Of a stretch of DNA of 64,000 nucleotides, positions 49,772 to 60,700 are shown in pieces. The notes under the pieces are model-generated. The model did no database searches. It was not told where the DNA came from and saw only the letters and a list, made by a program, of their open reading frames with translations. Every line of letters begins with the position of its first letter. Within the stretch, counting starts at the first letter, position 1. Made by a program: the position numbers and the translations under genes. The stretch is from Saxidomus purpurata (taxonomy: Eukaryota > Mollusca > Bivalvia > Venerida > Veneridae): the NCBI GenBank assembly GCA_022818135.1, contig JAFMSR010000019.1, forward strand, positions 3,391,357 to 3,455,356. Direction: 5' to 3'.

Positions 49772-51530
49772 CTAATAACAGCTTAGCAGGAGACTCAACA
49801 CCTTATAACACATTAACTGGAGACTCAACCCCAGGAGATGCAGCATCATATACAGTAGACTCCCTAAAATCCGAACCCCAAAAAAACTCAAACCTCAAAA
49901 CTCCGGCCGTTTTTTCTCCGCCCTTTTTTTCTCCATTGACACTAATGTTAGTATTCCACCGAAAATCCGGTCCCTCAATAATCCGAATTCCGGCCGACAG
50001 TTTTGGTCCAATTATGATATTGTGTATTAGAATGCCTCTCAATAATCCGGTCGCGGTCTGATGTGCTGAAGGCGTGAAAACGATTTGTGGCGATTATCTA
50101 ATTTGCACAGTCGGTCACAAAGAATAAGTGCGAATTAGTTTTTAAATTGACCCTATTGCCGAACAATACAATTTGTCTATCAAACATGCTGATAATTAGA
50201 TTTCATCTCAAGATTGATAAAATCGTTCATATGTAAGACATTTCGCTCCGATTTGTTCGAAATTTAGCAAAACGATAGAGCCTCATTTTATATTTTGTGT
50301 CATAGTAAACCATGACAGCGGAATTTTAGCAGGGATTAACAATCATCATGTCGGAGCATATACAGGAACGAAACATTAATGTGTTTAGAGTGCTGAACAG
50401 AACGAACATAAGTTTTATTGTTAAAATTTAGTATTTTCGTCTGTATTTTGAAATCCACGACGTGTTATCTTAACATCGCGCCGGATGATGCTGACATTTA
50501 ATTACAATGTACATGTATTTTAGCTTTTAATTTTGTGAATGCTATTTTAATGTTTTATGGGTGGTGACATGCATTTAAATGTTTTAAGATATATTTTAAT
50601 AAAGTCGATAGTGTAGTTATTCATGTTTGCAAAAAAGATTGTCGTGTTTCATGAAACGGAGGAATGACCAGAAATACGTAACTTACAAAATGTCATCCCC
50701 CGAAACTCCGGCCACCTCGGAAAACCGGCTGATTTTTCCCCGCCGAAGGCCGTCCGGTATTTCGAGGTTCTACTGTAACTAGTTTACAGGAGATTCAGCA
50801 TCTTGTTACAGCTTAAGAGGAGATTCAGAACTTAATAACAGCTTAACATGAGACTCAACAGCTTATAACACATTAACAGGAGTCTCAGCTTCTTATAACA
50901 GCTTTATAGGGGATTCAGCAACTTGTCACATTTCACTTATACATAAAACATTCACTTATTAAAACAAATAATCCATTTGATGTACAATAAAAATCATTGA
51001 TTATACCACCATACTTAATATGTGGGAAGTGTGGAAGCAAGGAATACTTTTCAATAGTCTGGGATTGACTACTAGATAAAATACTCTCATTAATAACCCA
51101 CTACAAGCATATTATGATAAGATATTATCTAAAAATTTGAAACGATGGCATTAGTCTAAAATTCAATTCTATTTAATATTTAAAAAAAAACTTTAACCAT
51201 GCATCAGAATGTTAAATTTCATCCTGAAGTCTAGACGTCTAGTCTACTTGTTAATTAAATAAATATTAAAAGAATGAATTTAATATACGATTGGATCTAC
51301 CATAACCATGATAACCAGTTCCTCTAAGCTTGGGATATGTTCAACCTATCACTATCTAATATAATACAGTTTAAGAATAACAAATTTCAGTCTATACATA
51401 AACTATAACAGCAAAGGCCGGATATCAAGAGGTTAACAGCTTAACAGGAAATTCAGCCACTTATAACGGCTAACAAGGAGGTTCAGCTTGTTATATCAAC
51501 TTTACCGGATATTCAACGGAAAGTCACAGT
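49763..51530 (-). repeat. 30-bp minisatellite, apparently coding-derived, interrupted
   Basis: Units around AACAGCTTAACAGGAGACTC occur at 49763-49850, 50780-50930 and 51430-51530. On the minus strand each unit is ten codons with an AESPVKLL-like consensus (seen as VESPAKLLLD, AESPIKLL, ESPLKL, VEYPVKLI), so the period matches the reading frame. Stop codons recur at the same place in some units. The first two blocks were once joined: the pogo-like element 49853-50775 sits between them. Confidence 0.65.
49853..50775. mobile_element. Non-autonomous pogo/Tigger-like element, 923 bp
   Basis: Flanked by TA on both sides. The left end starts CAGTAGACTCCCTAAAATCC and the inverted right end CAGTAGAACCTCGAAATACC. 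Subterminal CTCAATAATCCG motifs (49975 and 50040) resemble the ends of the 19312 element. It is inserted into the minisatellite. There is no transposase. Confidence 0.7.
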
Positions 51531-51689
51531 TTTAAGTTTAAAATAACAAATCAACATCAGATTCATCTTTCCATCTTCATATGACTTTAACGTATCGGTT
51601 AGTTTCATTTTGATGCATTTACGGAATCAAATTGGTCAGGAGCGGCGTATGCTACACGTCCAATTTATTGTACATGTATTTGATTTATC

Positions 51690-52440
51690 AGAATGAATAT
51701 TAACCTACTTAATTAGTGTTTGAAATTATCATTGTTCCTTATTTACTGACTCCGTATATAAATATTGATTAACCCAAGTTAAAGTGCAGCGAATACTGCG
51801 CTGCGATTGGACGAAAAATAGTTTCAAACAATAAAAACTAAAAAAGCTATCATTAATTCGAATATAAGTAGGCTTATATTAAAGATACAAATACAGTATA
51901 AAGCGATAATATTATCTACATTTAGGACTATCATATTTGATGTGTACACCAGGATGCATAATACTTACTTTATAAATTTAAGGACAGCTGCAACGTCGAA
52001 GATGATTTCAGAAGGTTAAAACTATTTATAGAAAAATAGTCGTTATCATACGTAATGTCACATGACTGAAATACTTACAGAAATGTAGCTTGTCAAAAAG
52101 GTAAAAATCATACTCTTTTAAATCTGAAGAACATGTTTCTCCATAAAACGAAAACAACTTGTTACTACTTGAACGTCTGACAATGTCTTTATTTATAATT
52201 ATAGTTAATAAACCATGTTTATGGTAGAACAAGGACAGATTGAATGACAAAAGAGAGCTTAACGAAAATTAGTGTTTGAAATTATTTTTTGTCCAATCGC
52301 AATGCAGTATTCGTTGCACTTTAACTTGGGTTAATCAATAATTATATACCGAGTCAGTAAATTGGGAAATACTGCAGATTTACAAAACATAATTTCAAAC
52401 ACTAAGTAGGTTAATGTTCATTCTGATGCATAAACTACAA
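51690..52440. mobile_element. Two MITEs in inverted orientation (foldback-like)
   Basis: Each copy, about 130 bp, has ends TTAGTGTTTGAAATTA / TAATTTCAAACACTAA (about 51714-51835 and 52269-52405). The interiors match in opposite orientation (TGATTAACCCAAGTTAAAGT). The inverted similarity continues about 25 bp outside both copies (CAGAATGAATATTAACCTAC on the left), so the pair may be one foldback element around a 430-bp centre. Confidence 0.65.
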
Positions 52441-52642
52441 TAAATTGGTCGCGCGGCATAACCTATACGTGTTTTCAAGTGATATTGTACACCATCAAAT
52501 TAATGTAACTCTGATGTGATGTGTATTTTGGTTTCAATTTACCACTTTACATGTGTTAAACACGGTGTATGAGTGTTTATGCTCTTTATACAATGATATT
52601 TTATATTTTGTACATTAATGGGTTTACGTGTAACATTTTCAG

Positions 52643-52760
52643 ATAAGGAAGTACCTGGTAAAAGGATAAAAACAGGCGAGGAAACATTTACGGACATATT
52701 AGTGACAAAAGAGATCTTAAACGAAAAGTGTTTTCAACCTGTGGAGCTCTGATCATTAAG
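52643..52760 (+). pseudogene. Partial upstream copy of the B-box gene's first coding exon
   Basis: Acceptor ACATTTTCAG, then GAAGTACCTGGTAAAAGGAT, matching the exon start at 53782. The start codon ATG is AAG here and the similarity ends after about 50 bp. The piece finishes at GTAAGT (52761), a canonical donor. It could be a leftover or could serve as a non-coding 5' exon. Confidence 0.6.
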
Positions 52761-52808
52761 GTAAGTGATGTTGTAAACTATTTAGGCACCCTAATGTGAC
52801 AATGCAAT

Positions 52809-53040
52809 TTAAAGAGGCACTCCCTACATATAGCAGATTATATTGTCCAAACATAAATAATGTGTTCAATGAACGTCAAATGGTAATTGAATATAATTTT
52901 AAAGACCAACATTAACACAAATAATCAACATACAGATCATATGGAATGCACAGCTTAAACGTTCAGGTCAAGTACTAATAATTGCAAATATTCTATTGTT
53001 TATGCTTTAAAAGTTATTTAATTTTGACTCCGGTTTTTTG
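52809..53040 (+). mobile_element. MITE-like repeat, TIR AAAGGG type, partial copy
   Basis: Starts TTTAAAGAGGCACTCCCTAC and shares AGCAGATTATATT and GTTCAATGAACGT with 11721-12089. The right end is lost after TTTGACTCCGGTTTT. Confidence 0.6.
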
Positions 53041-53159
53041 AGAAAAAAAATCGATTAACAAGTATATTGATTTTAACTCTGGTCTTTCTCAATTCAACAT
53101 TTCATTTTTTTTTTACATTATGACCTTCACGATTAAGATAGCACAGGGCGGATTTGATT

Positions 53160-53660
53160 TGATACCAACCGGCGTACGCCGATCAAATGATCGGATTATA
53201 CCGCTCACGTGACTTAACGTTAGTCGCCATGTGACTGGCCTACCAGGCTAGTTAGTACGGGATAGTGCCTTAGTACCAAACAAGGACAACCTGCTACAAA
53301 AGTGGCTGCCTCCGTGCCAAGTTTGTTGGTCACTGCGGCTAACATCACAACAAATATTTTTTTGAAGATTACGATGAGAAAACTAATCAAAAACTTTTTA
53401 GTATATTCATTTCTCTCTGATTCCACATATCGTACATGAACTTTTCCGCCATTTTGTATTCTTCCGCAGCGGGGTACGCCTATCGAAATAAAATGGCGTA
53501 CGCCGTTTGCCCCGGTTTGCCTCTGTCGCCACGTGACACTTATCCAATCAAGTGAGTTGCCCTTTGACATGCACTAGCCGTTTTCAATCAGGTGCTACCG
53601 GCGTAAAGTAGTATCCCGCCGGCTTAAACGGCGTAGTATAACAAGTCCGTCCACATACAC
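53160..53660 (+). promoter_or_regulatory. CpG-rich block, candidate promoter of the B-box gene
   Basis: Much richer in GC and CpG than its surroundings. It holds the palindrome GGCGTACGCC near 53172 and 53493, CACGTGAC E-boxes near 53205 and 53530, and CCAATCA near 53545. It ends about 120 bp before the first coding exon, which is itself preceded by an acceptor, so a 5' exon should start upstream. It could instead be an inserted element. Confidence 0.3.
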
Positions 53661-53783
53661 GTTGCATGGTTGTATACCTAAGATAAATCGATCGATACCG
53701 TCCGCTTTATATACAAAGATACTATACATATCGTACATGTTAAATATTTCACTTGTGCACATGCTCCTCTAATATTTTCAGAT

Positions 53784-54732
53784 ATGGAAGTACCTGGTAC
53801 AAGGATAAACACAGACGAGGAGGGAGATAAACATGAACAAGTATGTGAGCCATGTAAGGGAGACAATATAACCACACAAGCAACAGGTCTATGCAAAGAG
53901 TGTGGAGAGTTAATGTGTAATGCCTGCTTTAGACAACACGTGAGAGTAAAAATATGTAAAGATCATGTGTTGGTAGAGGTAAATCTATCATCAACGCCAT
54001 TTCAAAATGTAGAGAAATGTAAACATCATGCTGGAGAAACCATTAAGTTCTATTGTCGAAAACATGAAGTTGTTGGTTGTGGTGATTGTATGATACCTGA
54101 TCACAGTGTTTGCGACACGGAATCCATTAAGAATTTATCAGCTAATTTTCAGCAAAACGATGACTTTAAGTCTTTGTTAAGAAAAATTGAGAAACTAACA
54201 GCTGAGCACGGGAAAAATGTGCGCGCGGCTGAGGAAAACAAAAGAAACAATATAATGATGCTTGACAGAGCCCTTGGAGATATAAGAAAGTTCCGAACAG
54301 AAATGAATAAGTACCTAGACCAAGCAGAAGCTGATCTTATGTTTCAGGTGAAACACGTCAATTCAAATAATGACAAACTACTGACCAAGCTAGAACAAGA
54401 CTGTAAGGTACTGTCGTCCAAAATCGAGAAAATTAAACAAACGCTGGACACTGCAATTTATCAAGACAATGCTTTGTTTATCAATTCTGTGAAGTGCAAA
54501 GCACATATTTCTTGCATTGAAAAGGAAATTGATGAAGTTCAATCGGAGAAAATGAAAAAGTACGCATTTGTATGCAACACACAACTGTGGAGCCTTGCTA
54601 GTTCTACAAATAGTCTTGGAATGTTGGATGTCACAACTTCAGCTCTTCGTGGTCAAACTACGCAACCAACAATGAAAGCAAATGTTACAAAGGGAAAAAA
54701 AGCAGTAACAAATGATGAAAACACTGACAGCG
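53784..54732 (+). CDS. B-box gene, coding exon 1 (B-boxes, coiled coil)
   Basis: 949 nt. Acceptor TATTTTCAG at 53773-53781 precedes the ATG by two bases, so a non-coding exon lies upstream. Donor GTAATT at 54733. 316 codons plus one base. Confidence 0.9.
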
Positions 54733-57700
54733 GTAATTAATGTTTCAATTTCAATAATGGAAACTTTACTACTTCAAAGAAGCAAAGTTGAATATTCATA
54801 AAATATATAAGATACTCACTTTATAGTTTTATCTGCATATTCAGGTCTAGGTATAAAAAGCAAATACTTTTGAAATCATTTTTAAAGTAAAACCCTGTGA
54901 AGGGATGGGCGTCCCATTTATTTTATCCTACATCTCATTTTAATGACCCTGTACATTAGCAAGTCAACTGTTTCAATCATTGAAAGCATTTAAGGCATAA
55001 ATCCATCAAAATACTAGAAGATATTGGTTTTTGTGTTGTTGCTTTTTCCTCTACAAGAAGTAGGAAGCAATATTACGTCTTTTAAGAGTTTTAAATCTTG
55101 GTCATTTCAGGACATATGTCTTATTATCAAACAAAAACTACGCAACCAACCACAGGAAACAAAATTGGAAATAGTGAAACCTATCCAAGATGGATTGGCA
55201 CCGACATATATATAGGTTATATACTACATTATTTACGTTTTATATAGCCTACTTCTTTATTGTATCGAGTTTAAAAAAATGGAAAATTATACATTTTTGG
55301 CACAGAAGTAAACTTATTCTTTACCAAATTTACGTTTCTTTGAAAAAAAGTATCATTTAGTAATATGCTACATATGTTGGATTTACATGTATACATACAA
55401 AGTTTAACATAAAATATAGACGACTAACGAATTTCTTTTTGACAATCATGATAGTGTTGATGAGCATTTTTGACAGTAAAAGGAAAACGAAATGTTATAT
55501 GAAACATATTTATCGTCTATGGCTTATGGTTTATTATTACACAGACTTATGTCGTAACATTTCATGTACAGTAGTCGGAACGTAACAGTTGTCAAAATTT
55601 GCGTATATCGTGCGTATAACGTGCGTGTAACGTGCGTATAACGTGCGTGCACTCATCGTGTATTTTGTCAATCGTATAGCGTGTATCATATCGTATCATT
55701 CATCGTGCAACGTGCACCATATACTATACACGATACACGATATACGATTCCCGATGCACGATAATCCATACGGTATACGTACGATTCGATGGTGTATTCC
55801 GTAGTTAATCGTTTTATTTAGCGTGTACATCTCCCCCAAAAAAAGTGCTGATTTCAGTTTATATTATTTAGTGTAGTTGCGTCCGGGACAGGTCAAAGAT
55901 ATTTTCACCTCATATCCGAAAATTAGGTCTTTTTTTTGCATCGGAAATGACATCTTTTTTTATCTAAACTGCTGTTGTCAATGCAATTCCTTAAAGTGCA
56001 GCAGACAAGGTACGCCTGCACCGAAGTAACATATCGTGGGTATGATGTTAACAAGTTTTTTTATTGGCTAGGCTAGATGCAAATAATACGCCGAATCAAC
56101 TACACTTTTACGAAATTATTTAAAGTCCAAAGTTGTTTCGGGTAATCCGGTAATCCTTTTTAAATTCCCGATATTGAATTAAAACTATGAATTATACTGC
56201 CTGATTGGAATAATATATCCGTTAGCTGACATAAAGAGAAAGGCAATTAGGTAGTGTCTTTGACTGATTAATTAGTTTGAGCAAGGTCTTTCAAATTACT
56301 ATTTGAAAGACCTTGGTTTGAGTCTCATCAAAAGCCTCGATGCCATTCAAAACAGGGTCCATATTGTCCAAAATAAAGGCCTCCGGCTGGACCTAAGTGC
56401 ATTGTCCTCTACTCCTGCCTACCTGTTTGAACTTGAGGCTGGGGCTCTGCCCCTAAGACTGAGGCGCCAGGAAAAGATTCTCAAATACTGAGCGAAGTCA
56501 AGGTTTTGGTCAGTGAGATCATAACGCACAGCTATTTTGTAAAATCCTCCTACAAGTGCCCTATGAAAACAAAATGAACAAATCTGACATACCGCATCTC
56601 GCAAAGTTAGAAACTCAAATGAATATCAGCTATTTTTTACTCTGGACATCTACATATACACAGATGGGTCTAAAAATCCAGGCTCTGGTATAGTAGCAGA
56701 AATACAACAGAAATGATAACAATAGACACTGCATTGAGCTGACTTTTACATCATCAACCTAAAAAACTTGCTATACTGTATATATTTTCAGATTCACTAT
56801 CATATCTGGTCTCAATGAAATAAAAACAACAGTCATTCTAGACCAGAGTTATTGAAAACATTATTATTATTCATAAATTTTATCAATGCCTAAAAACAGG
56901 CTTACCAGTTACCATGTCATAGTGCCCAGCTCATGTAGGTTTATATATCTAGTAATGAGAGCAGATGATATAGACAAAAGGGGCCTGGTTTAAGGGCCAT
57001 CATCCAGGACATTCCATACTCACCCACAGAAATATATGCCAGGATTCGAACCACTATCCTGGATGGATGGTGTAGAGAATTGAAACTTTAAAAAAACACA
57101 TTTTGCCGCAAAACAGTGCGACCTGGCCGTCTTATGGGATACTCCACAAATTACAAAATGGACAAATCAATCACACGTCTTAGGCTGGGCGCAAACTTAC
57201 TACCAACCAGCTCGGGTTGGTACATACTTTGGGTTGACCAGGTTTGCATCCAGTGCATTGTAGAATGTAACACCCATCACTGGCTATTTGACTGCATAGC
57301 TTTTTCCACACAGAGACTAAAATTTAAGCCAGAAATGGATAAGCTTGGACTTGCATGGTTTCACTATTAATGATTATTCTCAGTCCAAGAACAGCCCTAA
57401 GTAAATGTGTATAGAGGTTGTTTGAAAATAACATAGTAGACTGTCAAATGACTGATAAAATTCAGTAACCTAATTTACTCCAGTTGCTATCAAACCCCTT
57501 CCTGTAGGTCACTAGTCAAAGTCCTAAACAATTTTTGTATAAATGCAATTTTTTATATTTAACAAGTACTTAGTATTTTAATTGTAGTAGTAAATAAGCT
57601 TTTTCACTAGTTAGTGGGTGTTGATTTATATTGGCAACCCAAAATCATAAAATTCAATCTTGTTATTATTTAGCAAATCATAGTCTGCACATTACAGAAA

Positions 57701-60700
57701 TTAGCAGGGCGTGACAGGTGACATGTCAGTAGGGGTTGCTCAATCATTGTACCTGTTACATGCCTGTTTCAGTTATAAAATACTGTAACTGTAATTTATA
57801 TCTTATATATAATTTGATACTGTATTGTAGTTTGCACTGTCTGTATGGCACCATATAATAATTATAATTAAACAATATCACTGGCTATTATCTGTTATAT
57901 GTGGGGGACGGAGGGGGTAGGGGGCTGGTTCAGGATAAATGTAAGCCGGTTTCCGCTTATAAACCTACTCCTACTACCTCCAGTTGAATGAAACATCAAC
58001 CATATCATGATCATTAAGTGTATCCTTGCCGGTTTGGACTGGCCACTGGCCATACAGATGCTAAATCTGATCACCTGCATCTTTCTTACCAGTTTAACTA
58101 TAACAGACTCTTACTTCAGAAGGGGGCACATAGAAAAAAATGATTTTATTCAAGTTGTATACCTTGAAATAAGTTTTATTAGATTTGTAATATATATCCA
58201 TCTTGTGAGAACACTCACACTTGATTAATAATTGTATTTTAGTATTACAAGTAGTTCTTTTACTGAAGATCCTACCTGAAACCCCATGTTTAAGTAAAAT
58301 GCTTAACTTTCATAAATAACATTTGAATAGTAAGTTCTGCAAAGAGCTTAGATATTTAAGTATACACTAGTATAATATCACTAGAAAAGTACCATAATCA
58401 TTTTGTATAAAATGAATAAAAAGATTTAAAAAATAAGATTTCAAAGGCTAAGATGGCAAAATTGTGCTTGTGTAGACTTCCCGAAAAGCAAGTTATACCG
58501 GCTAACACCTATTTTTCAGTAGTTTTACTTTGAACACCTCTATATTGTGTGTAGTTTGTAATCTTAATAGCTTAATAAAGAAAATAATTTTTACTCTTGT
58601 CTCAGTAGACTGGTTGTATAGTTATGTAGTCATATAGTACTTCTGACAAATCTCCTCTGGTTAGTTCCATAAATTGAATCCATTTTAGAAATCCTACAAA
58701 GGACCTTTTTACCTGTAAGTGTGGCAGAGGCGGTGCTTGAACTCTGTCCGGTTTATTAAATTTGTTCCTCATCTCTGATAGTTTCCTTAAATGCCTAGCT
58801 TACATTAATTTGAACAAATATAGATCTTTTTAGATCTTTCTACATATCTAAATTCCAAAATAACTAAAAAAAAACATGAGTACCATCATTGCTGAGCTCT
58901 ATTCTGCATTCTCATAGTTATTGAGGTTTTTGAAACATGTGAGGTTACACCCCCTTTATAAATATAGAGTGTTGCTTAGCCCTTACATATTGTTGTCAGT
59001 CTTCCATCAATTTATTTGCTAATGCTACATGTGTATTCCAGGAACAATTTTTCCAAATGATCTACTACATGTATAGTATAAAAGTAAAAGGTAAAGTGTT
59101 TGTTTATTAAAGTGTTACCCCTATTTAAAGGGCCAGCCATTTCTGACTTATGAGACACCTTCTTTTTGAGCACATGTGCCTCACAAATCCTATCCTTTTA
59201 TTGCCAGGTACCAGGCAGGTAGGCATACGGTAACCATTTTTTAACTAACTGGCGGCTCACCAACTGGCCATATCAGAACGGACCCCTGGTGGGATTCAAA
59301 CCTTTGACCTCCCGCTCCAAAGGCGGATGCCTAAACCACTAGACCAAGGAAGACGGTATATGTACATGTATTACCACCTCATAATATCAGCAGAGTTATG
59401 TACATGCAAACAAAATCAATCTTGGAAATATATGTACATCTAAATGCTATAGTCTCATAGCCTTTATTCTGATGAAACTACTTATGTACAAAATGCCATC
59501 AGATAAATTAAATATGGAATGTACATCATTTTTCTGCCCAGTAATTAACCATCCATTGATGTTCTTTGTATCTTCTTCATGATCAGTATGTCAAAAAAAC
59601 ATATAATTCCATATAAGATTATATGTTACATGTACATACATGTATGTGTTAATACCATATATGGCATCTTGAGACTGTATAATCTAGGCTGTGAGATGTG
59701 TCTTCTCCAGGGTTCTAATTGAATCTGCTATCCACCACTGGATGCAGAGTTGTGTCATGCAATTGGACCATTCCATTATTCTACAGAGGGCCCAAAATAA
59801 TTTTGCAAATGATTTTTAACCTGTTTTTGGTTCATATCCTAGAAAGTTTTACAAATTTTATCCCAAAATGGATGAGAAAAGTTATAATACATAACAGTCT
59901 GTTTAATTTTACTTTAAATTTATTACTACCCCCATAAAGTATTACCCCAACCACCTCGACAGGGGTTCTGAATCAAAAAGAATTGTAGCAGTGACATAAA
60001 GTATATGGAACTGTGTGCCAAGAATTAAACTACATTGAAATAAAAATGAACTTTAATAACCTTCTTCACTCTAGAAAATATCACTGTTTCCTAGAGGTTC
60101 ATTTTTCATATGTGTTTTTATATACCCCAGCTATAGAATAGGCCAACTAAAACAAAATATAAAGTAACATGATATAAAACTTTATATAGAATTAATCACC
60201 ATAGTCCACAGTACATAAATACCGCATTTCGCTATAATTATTTTCCCTTCTCTTAGAATAATCCTAGATTTCTAGAGGGACAATTTTCACTTTCGGGATA
60301 CCGGAAAAAACCTAAATATTGTTCAAAACTTTTTTCTGTTAAAACATTGGTCAAAATTAGGGGCCGTATAATCATCACAACTATAAATACTACAAAATAA
60401 CATTAAAAACCCCGTTCCAAATGCTTGATTTATTCGAAAACGCCATTTCAAGCCTTCAGTTTCTTCAATGTCAATTTACCCCACCCACTTGACATCCATC
60501 AACATATCCATTCAAGGTTCCAGTATAAGATTATTATATTTGAACATTTATATGCCACGGTCCTAAAAAGTGTTTTTAATGTAGAATTTATATAACGAAA
60601 AGTGTTGATGGCAATTAACTTTAATTACGCCCATTTTCTAGCACATTGGGATCAATTTCCTGCCAAACTCACTCCGACAGGTCTTCAAATTTGACACATA

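Noticed and set aside
53220..53570. 116-codon minus-strand open frame
   Set aside because: It lies in the CpG-rich block; no domain, and high GC by itself lengthens open frames.
55140..55240. Possible alternative exon of the B-box gene; TTQPT recurs from the linker at 54655
   Set aside because: Only about 14 bp are shared, no acceptor in suitable phase was found, and the downstream frame has no resemblance to the terminal module.
59270..59350. Possible tRNA gene (A and B boxes)
   Set aside because: Arms do not form a proper cloverleaf and the sequence continues into a repeat body, so it is a SINE head rather than a tRNA gene.
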